60,193 nucleotides of DNA from Bugula neritina (GCA_964035545.1 CAXIUT010000257.1:1-60193); one strand, 5' to 3'; counted from the first letter of the stretch, positions 9,550 to 17,389 are shown. Notes: generated by a model not told the origin, from the sequence alone. Numbers and translations: made by a program.

Positions 9550-10000
9550 CCGGCAACTCCATATTTGCCAAGGAAACGACATATACAGACCGCGACCCAG
9601 AATCGGCGCGCGGGATGTCATCAAGATTAGAGTTCCGCGTCGCCACAAGTTCCTTTGAAATAAACGTATAGCAACGCCCTGTAATCACGCCGCGCTCGTC
9701 GGGGACAACCGCCAAAAGGTAGTAGGGTTTTGCGCTCATGTCCATTCGATCGGGAAGGTTCGCCAGATCGCTTGCTTGCGCTACAGGCATGGCATCGGCG
9801 GCAATTCGATCTGCGGGCCAAACCAGCGCGTTTGTAATGACCTCATTGTCAGTTTGTGCGGGGCACGTCGCAAGGAAATCGGCCTGAAGCGGAATTGGCT
9901 GGGGTTCGAAAGGTTGAGACACCGCAAGGACCATCAACAAGGCCGCGGCCGCAGAAATGAATAGGTCCGTCATCGCCAAGCCAGCTGATTGACCGATCAT
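9539..10000 (-). CDS. ExbD/TolR/MotB-type protein, first copy, 153 aa
   Basis: A ten-residue N-terminus leads to Asp12 and then a hydrophobic helix (about residues 11-29), again matching the single helix and essential aspartate of ExbD/TolR. A proline-rich linker follows, then a small periplasmic domain with two cysteines. The ATG overlaps the TGA of the ExbB-like gene by four bases, the usual order for exbB-exbD, tolQ-tolR and motA-motB pairs. Sequence similarity beyond the membrane helix is too low for a firm family name. Assignment rests on the helix, the aspartate and gene order. Confidence 0.8.
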   Translation of the reverse strand: MIGQSAGLAMTDLFISAAAALLMVLAVSQPFEPQPIPLQADFLATCPAQTDNEVITNALVWPADRIAADAMPVAQASDLANLPDRMDMSAKPYYLLAVVPDERGVITGRCYTFISKELVATRNSNLDDIPRADSGSRSVYVVSLANMELPDGK

Positions 10001-10488
10001 GCCGAGGCGGTCTTGATTGCAAGATGGCTCACTGTTCGAAAGATCATCAACAAAACTGACGACGTCAGCCCAAGAAAGGTTGTGTCGAACGCGGTCGATA
10101 GTCCTCCAATCAAAGCCGCTGGATCACCTTCGCCCATCGCAGTCTCAAGCCCGCCAACAGCCAGCGACACACCAATGATTGTCCCTAGAAAGCCCAAGGA
10201 CGTGAACAGAGTTTGACCCCACAACGTGAACATATCATAGGCTGCGGCACCGGATTGACCCCGACGCATCGCTACAACGGCATGAAGCGGCATCGCCAGC
10301 AAACCACTCAGCAACGCGCCTTGATAAACGCTTTGGAAACTGCGCGACAAAACACCGCCCAGATATCCGCTCTCGGCAAAACGCTGATGATCTAGCCCAT
10401 TGGCAGCAGCGAGCCAAAGAAGACCCGCCACCAGCATGGTCATACCAATCGCATCAAGGAAAACGCGTGCTCGAATTTCCATTTTCAT
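9997..10488 (-). CDS. MotA/TolQ/ExbB-family channel protein, compact, 163 aa
   Basis: There are membrane helices near residues 12-31, 92-118 and 130-150. The second contains GFLGTIIG (99-106) and the third STAFDTTFLGL (131-141). These are the two conserved pore segments of the MotA/TolQ/ExbB family, which conducts protons or sodium to drive a periplasmic partner. At 163 aa it is clearly shorter than ExbB or TolQ (about 230-245 aa), and most of the large cytoplasmic loop is missing. A GGGGG run just before the ATG can serve as ribosome-binding site. It is followed directly by two ExbD-like genes. In this cluster it should power movement or force transfer in the periplasm. Confidence 0.85.
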   Translation of the reverse strand: MKMEIRARVFLDAIGMTMLVAGLLWLAAANGLDHQRFAESGYLGGVLSRSFQSVYQGALLSGLLAMPLHAVVAMRRGQSGAAAYDMFTLWGQTLFTSLGFLGTIIGVSLAVGGLETAMGEGDPAALIGGLSTAFDTTFLGLTSSVLLMIFRTVSHLAIKTASA

Positions 10489-10505
10489 GCCCCCAGTACA
10501 TTGGT

Positions 10506-11132
10506 TTACTGAGTCACACCATCCAGCAGGCTTTCGGCTAGAACTTTACCGTTTTCGACAATGCTCGAAAATTCATTGACGTTATTGCGGATGGATTGTG
10601 CGGCAAGCTGCACCTGATTTGCCTTGATGAAAAACACGAGCGCGTCATCATTTTCTTCGAGCGTGCGCAGCAAGTTGCGCGCCTCTACCACAGTCGATGA
10701 ACGCTTGCGGTCATCAGACTCCAAGTCATCCAACGTTTTCTCCAACCCCGGAATCGCGGTTTTAATAGCACTGTTGTTAGAGGCTTCTGCTTCGGCAATC
10801 AAGGCAAGCGTTTCCTCCTTATACTTGTCGATCGCCAGATCAAATGTAGATCCATCCTCCATCTGGGTTGTCGCTTCTTTCAGATCAGCAATAAGCCCAG
10901 AAACGCGTTCTTGAGCCTGCTCGATTTCGACCAACCCTTTTTCGAGTTCTTCCAGAAAAGGCGGGAACGCCTCGGTGCGGGATTGCAGTTGTTCCATCAG
11001 TGATTTGATCTGTGCAGCACTGGCCTCAACTTGGTCTTCCGCTGACTGTGCCCATGCACCTTGTGCCGCAAATGGCATGGCCAAAGACGCACAAACGGCA
11101 ACTCGCATGCCAAAATCCAACAGTTTAGTCAT
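10506..11132 (-). CDS. Periplasmic coiled-coil protein, 208 aa
   Basis: A signal peptide of about 28 residues ends in an AWAQS-type cleavage site. Nearly all the mature protein is amphipathic helix rich in Glu, Ala, Leu, Gln and Lys with heptad spacing, predicted as one long coiled coil. There are no cysteines in the mature part and no enzyme motifs. It lies 17 nt upstream of the ExbB-like gene and 76 nt downstream of the 277-aa gene. A long periplasmic coiled coil beside a motor pair suggests a spacer or force-transmitting rod. That is an inference. Confidence 0.85.
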   Translation of the reverse strand: MTKLLDFGMRVAVCASLAMPFAAQGAWAQSAEDQVEASAAQIKSLMEQLQSRTEAFPPFLEELEKGLVEIEQAQERVSGLIADLKEATTQMEDGSTFDLAIDKYKEETLALIAEAEASNNSAIKTAIPGLEKTLDDLESDDRKRSSTVVEARNLLRTLEENDDALVFFIKANQVQLAAQSIRNNVNEFSSIVENGKVLAESLLDGVTQ

Positions 11133-11208
11133 AGAGAATCTCCTTACAGATTAATAATGTTTATCTAGCCTAAATTGAGACTAAGCTTGACGTTTGGAAA
11201 GCCCAAGC

Positions 11209-12042
11209 TCAGCTTTCGCAGAAGGCAACATAGAGTCGAACAATGCCACGGATCGTTCCAGCCGCGTTTTCCAAGGTCTTTACAGAGGTCGTCAGACTCG
11301 AAATTTCGACTTTCAATCCTTCTAGCTTTTGCTCCGATCCTCGAACCAATTTATCAACCAAATCGTCCGCAGTCCCTTCGGTTTTGTACCCGCGCACGAC
11401 GTTCTCCCAGTCTGTCTGGCATTGCTGCACATCTTGGGCTTGACGCTGAAGAGAGCGCAAGTTTGCCGGATTTTCGGAGGCCAGTTTGAAGCTGGCGCTA
11501 AGATCTTCTCGTGTAAATCCGCACAACGCTTCGCGCTCGCTTACGTCTCCATAATCTCGAGTAAGCAATTCACCATAGGTTGAAAGTTCGGATTTGATGT
11601 CCGTGATAAGCAGTGCGGATCGCCCTTCAAGTTCCACAACCGTGGATGAGCACGCGGGTGCAAGCTTAGCCAACTCACATTCTTCTTGCTCGAAGATATC
11701 ACCAAGCTTGGAACAGTCCACTCCCGACTCCGTTACTGGCTCCGACACGACGACCTCAGCAGGTTGTGTATCGCCTTCGGCTTTTCCACCAAGCAGCGAC
11801 GCACATGTCGCATTGTCTTTCGCATTTGCGCGCCCCTGTTCGTCAAAGAAGTTTGCGACGCAGAATGACACATTGCTCGACAGGAAATCTTCATTTCCGC
11901 AAGAAAATTGGGCGCAAGTTGCAGGACAGGTCGACTGCATCTCCGTGTTAGAGCAAATGTCGATGTTAGCTTGAGCCTGAACCAAAGTTCCAAAAAAAGC
12001 AAAAAAAATAGCGGAAACACTAAATCGCAGCAAAAAATTCAT
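11209..12042 (-). CDS. Cysteine-rich secreted protein with coiled-coil C-terminus, 277 aa; first gene of the envelope operon
   Basis: The frame is open to 12096, but the ATG at 12042 has a GAGGG ribosome-binding sequence about 7 nt upstream and opens directly into a signal peptide ending VQAQA. The first 80 mature residues hold many cysteines in short spacings (CxxxxxxxC, CxxxC, CxxC-like), as in small disulfide-rich domains. The second half is helical with heptad character and ends in a lone Cys. It is the first gene of the minus-strand run. The next 200 bases upstream are AT-rich and hold no gene, so the operon promoter should lie there, although I see no convincing -35/-10 pair. Confidence 0.85.
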   Translation of the reverse strand: MNFLLRFSVSAIFFAFFGTLVQAQANIDICSNTEMQSTCPATCAQFSCGNEDFLSSNVSFCVANFFDEQGRANAKDNATCASLLGGKAEGDTQPAEVVVSEPVTESGVDCSKLGDIFEQEECELAKLAPACSSTVVELEGRSALLITDIKSELSTYGELLTRDYGDVSEREALCGFTREDLSASFKLASENPANLRSLQRQAQDVQQCQTDWENVVRGYKTEGTADDLVDKLVRGSEQKLEGLKVEISSLTTSVKTLENAAGTIRGIVRLYVAFCES

Positions 12043-12240
12043 AATTAGCCCTCTTTTCCTGAACAACAGGTAAGCGTTAATTTTAAAGGAACGCAAGGTG
12101 TTAGTATGACATGAACCGGATCACGAGAGGAATTGCGTACGGTCAAAATTGCCAAATTCATCAAGGGGCGGATTACGCGGTTTCACTTTAACTATTTGAC
12201 TTAACGTTAGTTTATCACCTTTAATGGCATTTTAATTATT

Positions 12241-12717
12241 CTATTCTGCTCTGGTTTTCAAATCCCAGGCTGGCCATTTCTGTATATAAAAAGAAGGCGT
12301 CGGTGCACGAATAAAAGTGGTCCCACTAACTCGGACAGCTTTACGGCCTTTGGTTCGGGTGAACAGATACGCACGGCGCCGCTTGCCAGAGACAGATATC
12401 CAATGCGCCACCGCCTTGCGGCTCACGCCGGTCAGCTCTGGATGCACGGGCTTCGCGGTCTTTCTTTGCTTTGCCGAGATCTTACTGCGCACCTGGCCGT
12501 TTGAGCAGCAAACATCGCGCACCTGAAGGTTTAGCAGATCGACCGAGCGCAACATGCTGTCCAGCGCCAGCGACAGGAGCGCATAGTCGTGCCACTGTTC
12601 TTGCTTGATCAGCCAGATCGAGAGCTGGCGAATTTCCGCTGCGGTGAAGTGGACTTTGACCCCTTGCGATCGGTCCTTGTTCCAGCCCGCGCCGTTCAAG
12701 CGGTGTTTTTTTCTCAT
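12241..12717 (-). pseudogene. Tyrosine recombinase (phage-integrase family), 3'-truncated
   Basis: The N-terminal part (about 130 residues) matches the short integrase-like recombinases common on Rhodobacterales plasmids. It has a basic start, a helical bundle, then a segment LDSMLRSVDLLNL whose Arg corresponds to the first catalytic arginine. The conserved C-terminal boxes (HxxR, His/Trp and the nucleophilic Tyr) are absent. After about residue 130 the sequence no longer looks like the family and stops at 12241. It is therefore probably inactive. It lies at the boundary between the envelope block and the replication genes, consistent with past integration or rearrangement here. Confidence 0.75.
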
Positions 12718-12744
12718 GGATGGGAGGGGCTAAAGGTTCGCTTC

Positions 12745-12878
12745 TTCTAAAAGCGAACGTATTATATCATTTTATCGCGCAATATCAGAGCATTGAACGC
12801 ACGTACACACAGGAGACCTGATCATGGAACATGAAGATTGCATGAAGAAACAGGGGCTTGCGGGGTTCGCTTTTAGAA
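12745..12878. repeat. Perfect 14-bp inverted repeat bounding a 106-bp segment, with an extra hairpin
   Basis: TTCTAAAAGCGAAC at 12745-12758 recurs inverted at 12865-12878. In addition GTTCGCTT at 12736-12743 pairs with AAGCGAAC at 12751-12758, so the left arm can fold on itself. The repeat lies just upstream of the broken recombinase and contains the start of a 32-codon ORF. Spaced inverted arms next to a tyrosine recombinase could be recombination core or arm sites, or the ends of a miniature element. Confidence 0.6.
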
Positions 12879-12922
12879 TTAGCAATACTGCGTCAGATCT
12901 GTGTGCTGACAGCGGCGCATAG
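12824..12922 (+). CDS. Possible 32-aa micro-ORF
   Basis: This ORF has a strong AGGAG ribosome-binding sequence about 8 nt before its ATG. It runs 32 codons to TAG across the right arm of the inverted repeat. The peptide has two Cys residues near the ends and no known motif. It may equally be the 5' end of a gene cut by rearrangement. The good ribosome-binding site is the only positive evidence. Confidence 0.3.
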   Translation: MEHEDCMKKQGLAGFAFRISNTASDLCADSGA

Positions 12923-12955
12923 CGGAAGTCTAATCCATCGCGGCGCATGGGCAAA

Positions 12956-13210
12956 TTAGAGTGCAAACATGGTCAGTTGTTGCGGTTCGACAAAATACCC
13001 GCGCCGCCGTTTTGTGGTTTCCAAAAGCACCAATGCCGCCACGGCGTCTTCCTCCTGGTCGTACCAATCCATACGGATTTGTCCGCCCTGCCCGATGCGC
13101 CCCCACTGGCGCTCAAGGGTCCATTCGCCAAACAAGTTTGGCAGCACAGCCATACGGTAAAACCGCGCCTGCCGCTTCTTTTGATCTCGTTTTTCTAGGT
13201 ACGTGTGCAT
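12956..13210 (-). CDS. WGR-domain protein, 84 aa
   Basis: Most of the protein is a WGR domain (tryptophan-glycine-arginine fold, here QWGRIGQGG in the middle), a small nucleic-acid-binding module best known from PARPs and found as free-standing proteins on alphaproteobacterial plasmids. The frame is open to 13324, but that start would overlap the replication gene by 91 nt. The ATG at 13210 gives a domain-sized protein beginning 23 nt after the RepA stop, and I prefer it. No clear ribosome-binding site favours either start. Its position behind repA suggests co-transcription and a DNA-related accessory role. Confidence 0.8.
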   Translation of the reverse strand: MHTYLEKRDQKKRQARFYRMAVLPNLFGEWTLERQWGRIGQGGQIRMDWYDQEEDAVAALVLLETTKRRRGYFVEPQQLTMFAL

Positions 13211-13233
13211 GATATCGAGGTTTTCTTGTTCGC

Positions 13234-14496
13234 TCAGCGCCCTTGTTTCTGCTTCATGAAAGCTTCCAACGATAAGCGGTTTTCGGGCCGATGGCGGCAG
13301 CTCTTGTCGCATTCCTTGATCCAATCCCTACCTCGTTTGTGAGCTTCGACATGGACAAGGTACATGTAAGCCCTAATTGGGCTTTTATTTATCAAGCCGC
13401 GATAGTCCCCCTTAAGCAGAGACAGTACGTCAAAGAGCATTTGCCGAGGATACCACCGCACCAGCACGCCAATTATTTTGGTGCTGCTGGTATGGATTGT
13501 TCCTAGTTGACTGAGCCCATCTACAATACCCTCGATGATGTAGGGGATATCCTCACTGGGGTTTGCTTGTTTAGGCGGTATTCGCCCTTTTGGGGCGGTT
13601 CGAGGAATTTTTGTTGCTACAAATTTCCAGTCGGTTTTATCTTTGGTTTCCTCAATCCACACCTGTAATTTACCGCTAGAAAGCTCTTTACCGTCCAGTT
13701 CTAGCACAAAACGCTTAAGCAACTCGTGACGAGCAAACCGCTGGTCGTATCGCGTGCCTCCCAAAAAAAGCTCTTCACGTATGAGCCCTAGCGACCGCCG
13801 TTCCCACTTTCGCTTTTGGCTTAAATAGCTATCAAGCAAAGTGTAGAGGTTGGCGCAGCTTTCGTTTTTGATCGACAGAAAAGCGTCATAATTCACTGGC
13901 TTAGTATTCCCTGCCAACATGTTTTCAACAATCCGTGGATTGAGCATGACGGTTTGTTGAGACGTGAAAAGCTCACTTCGCAGAGAGTCCTCTCTCTCGA
14001 TGTATGAGCGATCAGAAATGATGTTCATTTCTTGAACTCGAGTCTCTACCTTGGAGTCCCGTGTATATGAACGTAGCCAATCAATTTGAGTGCCTTTAAG
14101 GATGGTCAAATGATCCTGTATTCGGCGGGCAACGTTCTTTCCTGACCAACGCCAGTGGAGTATATGTGCCATCTGGCGTGCCGAGAATACGACCTCCCCA
14201 TTCTCTGGTTTACCTGCCAGCTCCCATAGTTGCGTCAACCCTAAGTAAACCTTGAGAGTCGTGGTTGTAGGGCGCTTTTTTCCCATCAACGGCGTGATTG
14301 TCAGCGAAGCTTTGGCTTTCTCTCCCCCTCGATCAACTTCCCACGTAAATACTTTGGGTTGATCTAGGTCGCGAGCGTATGGAGATGCAAAAATTCGACC
14401 CGCAGACCGACCGATGTTTACGTCCGGTCGTGTGATTTCGACCGGATCGAACATTTCTAACTGGATAGCCGATTCAGCCTTAATGATGTTGTTCAT
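13234..14496 (-). CDS. repA: Plasmid replication initiator (RepA, RPA-type), 420 aa
   Basis: The protein resembles the replication initiator protein A family: an N-terminal domain with beta-rich ITPLMGKKRP-type segment, a winged-helix region around residues 95-280 including the RFARHELLKRF stretch, and a basic C-terminus. The decisive evidence is the flank. Six copies of a 19-bp iteron and a perfect DnaA box lie immediately upstream (14502-14664). The first iteron begins only five bases before the ATG and overlaps the AGGG ribosome-binding sequence, so RepA binding should repress its own synthesis as well as start replication. The family name is from memory. The initiator role is well supported. 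Confidence 0.9.
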   Translation of the reverse strand: MNNIIKAESAIQLEMFDPVEITRPDVNIGRSAGRIFASPYARDLDQPKVFTWEVDRGGEKAKASLTITPLMGKKRPTTTTLKVYLGLTQLWELAGKPENGEVVFSARQMAHILHWRWSGKNVARRIQDHLTILKGTQIDWLRSYTRDSKVETRVQEMNIISDRSYIEREDSLRSELFTSQQTVMLNPRIVENMLAGNTKPVNYDAFLSIKNESCANLYTLLDSYLSQKRKWERRSLGLIREELFLGGTRYDQRFARHELLKRFVLELDGKELSSGKLQVWIEETKDKTDWKFVATKIPRTAPKGRIPPKQANPSEDIPYIIEGIVDGLSQLGTIHTSSTKIIGVLVRWYPRQMLFDVLSLLKGDYRGLINKSPIRAYMYLVHVEAHKRGRDWIKECDKSCRHRPENRLSLEAFMKQKQGR

Positions 14497-14501
14497 GATC
14501 C

Positions 14502-14664
14502 CTGGGACTTAGCCTGTATATATTGATCATACACACTGGGACCTTTTCTGTATAGTCTGGGACTTAGCCTGTATAAGACCTGTGGATAACTTTTTCACCC
14601 CTGGGACCTAGCCCGTATGCGCATTGGGACCTAGCCTGTATGCCTCTGGGACCTAGCCTGTATG
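14502..14664. repeat. Replication iterons, six 19-bp direct repeats
   Basis: Copies of CTGGGACCTAGCCTGTATG or close variants start at 14502, 14536, 14557, 14601, 14624 and 14646. Distances are 34, 21, 44, 23 and 22 bp, so most lie about two helical turns (or twice that) apart, placing initiator monomers on one face of DNA. The three distal copies are nearly identical. The second copy (14536) is the most divergent, with TTTT in place of the TAGC core. This is the origin of vegetative replication, and the copy next to the start codon probably also mediates autoregulation. Confidence 0.93.
14581..14589 (-). other. DnaA box inside the origin
   Basis: TGTGGATAA is the exact reverse complement of the consensus DnaA box TTATCCACA. 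It lies in the 44-bp gap between the third and fourth iterons, where host DnaA can cooperate with RepA at the origin. Confidence 0.85.
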
Positions 14665-14972
14665 GCGACGTCGTGAAAAACTCTTTAGCTGAAAGGGTTT
14701 AATGCCATTCAGGAGTATCTGAACACTATATACTAAACACTAATAAATTAAACACATTGCCAAAGGCATGAGATTTTTAGAATTTTCATTAAGAATACAG
14801 CCTGAATAATAGGTCGTACAAAATGGCAAAGACAGTGAAAAAAGAAAGACACTTAGAAGAATCAGGAGCAATGTGTGAGACTTCAAAAAAGTTGCTTCAC
14901 AAGCCACCAAGAATTAAATTGCTCAAAAAATATTACTATCTTTAGTATAGTTAGTAACAATAGTAATTATAC
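14665..14972. other. AT-rich part of the origin (probable unwinding region)
   Basis: About 300 bases lie between the last iteron and the partition genes. There is no plausible gene on either strand and the composition is strongly AT-rich, including runs such as ATATACTAAACACTAATAAA and many TTAGTA/TACTAA words near 14930-14970. It fits a DNA unwinding element beside the iterons. The TTAGTA-like words at its right end resemble those upstream of parA and may be extra partition sites. Confidence 0.6.
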
Positions 14973-15212
14973 TCAGATAACTCCAAGATCTTTTAGCTTT
15001 AAACGAAGGTAAGCTGACATAGGAACGGCTCCTCTATCAGCTTCCAACTTTTCAAACTCAACTTCGGTGAGCATTGTTTGTATACGTTGGGACAATTTTT
15101 CCTTTTTTGGCTTTTTTGGCGCGCCCACTTTTTGAGATGGCTTTGGTGCCACTGTCAAAACCGGCGCAGAAAGCGATTTTCTCTGAAATGCGGAAAGATC
15201 ATTTTTGCTCAT
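14973..15212 (-). CDS. Small plasmid partition protein (RHH/ParB-type), 79 aa
   Basis: A basic, Lys/Pro-rich N-terminal half (residues 1-40) precedes a C-terminal segment of about 39 residues with strand-helix-helix character (TMLTEVEFEKL, then YLRLKLKDL), as in ribbon-helix-helix partition adaptors such as ParG. Its ATG overlaps the parA TGA by four bases. In such modules the small protein binds the centromere and stimulates the ParA ATPase through its flexible N-terminus. Assignment is by size, charge pattern and position behind parA. Confidence 0.75.
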   Translation of the reverse strand: MSKNDLSAFQRKSLSAPVLTVAPKPSQKVGAPKKPKKEKLSQRIQTMLTEVEFEKLEADRGAVPMSAYLRLKLKDLGVI

Positions 15213-15877
15213 GATATCAGTTGCTTGTTAATTTGAGTAAGTTGGTCGCATACGGTCTTGAAGCGGTTTGCAATGAAGGCGGCTACAAATGGAGTGCCAT
15301 CAATCTTAGTCCCTTCTATGAGTTCTTGAACACTAACGCCGTCATTTTGTGCCCACTCAAAAGCCGTGGTCTCCATGATTGGTAGCATTGGAAGTTCTAA
15401 TCCTGTCCCCTGCTTAATGGCTTGCCGGATCATGACGCATTGCTCACCATCCAGCGGCTCGCGGTTAAATTTACCTCTGGTCTTAACGTGTGTGGCCACC
15501 ACGATAGTTTTGGCGATCAGCTCAGGCTTGAAATCTCTAATTTCCTCAAGTGTCCGGTTGGTCTTAATCAGGGTGTCACGCAAAGCCACCGTTGGTACAA
15601 TTACCCAGTCCGACTGACTGAGAGCCGATTTGATACTTGGGGCTGAGGCTTTGGTCAGGCTCCCCTTAAGATCAAACACTATGTCGTAGCCGTCCAAATC
15701 GGGGAAAGCTTCGTCTTCTGGCACAATCAATAGTCGGTCTTCTGGTAGAACGTCATCGATAGTAACATCATCTAAAGCTTCATTTGTGGCGACCGCCCAA
15801 TCGTTGCGGAGCGCCAGCTCAGAGGCGATTGGACTTTTGCCAACACGCCCCTTTATGTTCCAAACAGTAATTTTCAT
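15209..15877 (-). CDS. parA: ParA-family partition ATPase, 222 aa
   Basis: The protein opens with a deviant Walker A, KGRVGKS (residues 9-15), the ParA/MinD signature with the extra lysine. A Walker B-type hydrophobic strand ending in DLKG follows near residue 70. Its short length with no N-terminal HTH is that of type Ib ParA proteins (ParF-like), which rely on a small RHH partner, and one is encoded directly downstream. Repeats of TTACTAAATT lie upstream at 15891-15974. It segregates the plasmid at cell division by ATP-dependent oscillation or relay on the nucleoid. Confidence 0.88.
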   Translation of the reverse strand: MKITVWNIKGRVGKSPIASELALRNDWAVATNEALDDVTIDDVLPEDRLLIVPEDEAFPDLDGYDIVFDLKGSLTKASAPSIKSALSQSDWVIVPTVALRDTLIKTNRTLEEIRDFKPELIAKTIVVATHVKTRGKFNREPLDGEQCVMIRQAIKQGTGLELPMLPIMETTAFEWAQNDGVSVQELIEGTKIDGTPFVAAFIANRFKTVCDQLTQINKQLIS

Positions 15878-15890
15878 GTTTTCATAGTAT

Positions 15891-15974
15891 ATTTAGTAGG
15901 CTTACTAGGTCAAGTAATGTTACTAAATTTGATAATTATGGTATTTTTAGTAGAAATAATAAAGTTACTAAATT
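15891..15974. repeat. Candidate centromere/operator repeats upstream of parA
   Basis: TTACTAAATT occurs exactly at 15920-15929 and 15965-15974. The inverted form TTTAGTAG occurs at 15892-15899 and 15946-15953, with a partial TTACTAG at 15902. The alternating orientation just upstream of parA is typical of sites bound by RHH partition proteins, which serve both as parS and as operator. Confidence 0.65.
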
Positions 15975-15998
15975 GAGTATATTTATCCAAATAAGTAC

Positions 15999-17186
15999 CT
16001 ATCCACCCATTTCCCTTATAAGCCACTGTATTTGAGCTGCTGTAAGATCCCCAGGATCCTGCACAGTGTCAGGAATGCCAACATCTACCCGCACATCAGA
16101 CTGAAATCTCTGATCCCAATCAAACCCCTTAGCAGTGAGCCCATCGGCTTTCAGCGCGGCTATTGCGTGGGTCTGAGCGGTGGTTCCAGGCTTGTCGCGA
16201 TCAAACCACACTAGGATCTCATTTGCCCCCAGGATCTCTTTCAGCAGATGCAGCTTGGCGATCTGTGCGGCATTGAGCGTTGTACCAAAACTTGCCAGCA
16301 CGTTCTTGACTCCTGCCTCGACGCATTTGGCGACATCAAAGCAGCCTTCGACTAGGATCAATCGTCCGGTCTCTTTGATTTGCGCCTGTGCTTCGGGATC
16401 AAGCCGCACCTGATCGATGTTGTAGAGCTCCAACGATTTGCGAAACCCTTTGTAGTAGGTCCATTTGCCGACCTCTTCGATCTGCTCAGGCGTTGTGGCG
16501 CGCCCCATATGGGTGAGGATCGCTGGTTTTGGTTTCACGGCTTCCAGATCATCGACGGATCGCACTTGGAATACCAAGCGTTCGCGCAGGCTGCTTTTGT
16601 TGTTTGCTGGTAGAAACCCGCAGCCAAGGTAGCGGCAGGTCGCTTCAGAGATTCCACGGGTGGCAAAGCCGGAATGTGTGCCGAGCTCTGTGAGCAGTGG
16701 CAGCAAAGACTGCCGTATTGGCGCGTTCTTAGCCTTGATGCGCGTCTCTGGGGCCTCTTTCCTTTTTTCACCGCTCGGATTTTCAGCCTTAGGCTTCTGC
16801 TTTGTCCGTTGCTGCGGCTCAGCGCCTTGGTCCAGATAGGCGCGGGGCTGGGGACAGCAGCCTTCATCTACAAGCCAGCGTCCCGCCTCAAAGATGTTGC
16901 CGCCTTGAAGCGCTTGCACCAGATCCAGCAGCCCACCACCTTTTCCGGAAGAATGGCAGTACCAGCGGCCTCCGCCGTTTGGATCCCCGTTCATATGGAA
17001 CGAGGCGGTCTTTTCTTCTGGATTGAACGGTGACTTCGCCCACCAGTCATCTGGCCTGCTGTGCTTTTCATCGCGTGTCAGGCCGAGCGTTAGGAAAGCC
17101 CTTTGCCAATCGGCAGTTTGGCGGATTTCATTGAGAGTGTCGCGGTTGATGAAAGGCCGCTCTGGTGATGTGCTGGGTTTGCGCAT
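15999..17186 (-). CDS. Plasmid-encoded DnaG-like primase (zinc-binding plus Toprim), 395 aa
   Basis: Residues 60-110 hold a CHC2-like segment (RWYCHSSGKGGGLLDLV), where DnaG has FHCFGCGxxGDVIDFV. Only part of the zinc ligand set is visible. The Toprim domain is clear: the ILVEGCFD glutamate near residue 276, then LVWFDRDKPG near 327. A Pro/Lys/Glu-rich linker separates the two. The product should synthesise primers for plasmid replication or for the strand received after transfer. The frame runs up to 17330, but the 48 extra residues have the composition of non-coding sequence, so I favour the ATG at 17186, although it lacks a good ribosome-binding site. It diverges from the methyltransferase-like gene across about 200 bases. 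Confidence 0.82.
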   Translation of the reverse strand: MRKPSTSPERPFINRDTLNEIRQTADWQRAFLTLGLTRDEKHSRPDDWWAKSPFNPEEKTASFHMNGDPNGGGRWYCHSSGKGGGLLDLVQALQGGNIFEAGRWLVDEGCCPQPRAYLDQGAEPQQRTKQKPKAENPSGEKRKEAPETRIKAKNAPIRQSLLPLLTELGTHSGFATRGISEATCRYLGCGFLPANNKSSLRERLVFQVRSVDDLEAVKPKPAILTHMGRATTPEQIEEVGKWTYYKGFRKSLELYNIDQVRLDPEAQAQIKETGRLILVEGCFDVAKCVEAGVKNVLASFGTTLNAAQIAKLHLLKEILGANEILVWFDRDKPGTTAQTHAIAALKADGLTAKGFDWDQRFQSDVRVDVGIPDTVQDPGDLTAAQIQWLIREMGG

Positions 17187-17389
17187 GGGGCAGGGGATTA
17201 CAGGGTGCAGCATACCCACGCGGCGACATCGCGCAAATCTTGCAAGCCGGAATTTGAACGCCGGTTTCTTTGACAAATTTCCAAAACTTGGAACACTCAT
17301 CTCCAGAAGCCCAAAAGGGCTTTCTCTCAACCGGCATTGTCGGTTGGGGGTGTCCCTGACCGATTGCCCTGAACCCCAGGAGATCTGTC

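Noticed and set aside
9997-10488. Zorya-type defence (ZorA/ZorB) as the identity of the motor genes
   Set aside because: The channel protein lacks the long cytoplasmic tail of ZorA, the partners lack a recognisable OmpA/PG-binding domain, and no ZorC/D/E-type genes are present. Most neighbours are exported proteins.
14502-14664. CRISPR array as explanation of the short repeats
   Set aside because: Repeat spacing is 21-44 bp start to start with almost no spacer, there are no cas genes, and a replication initiator gene lies next to it.
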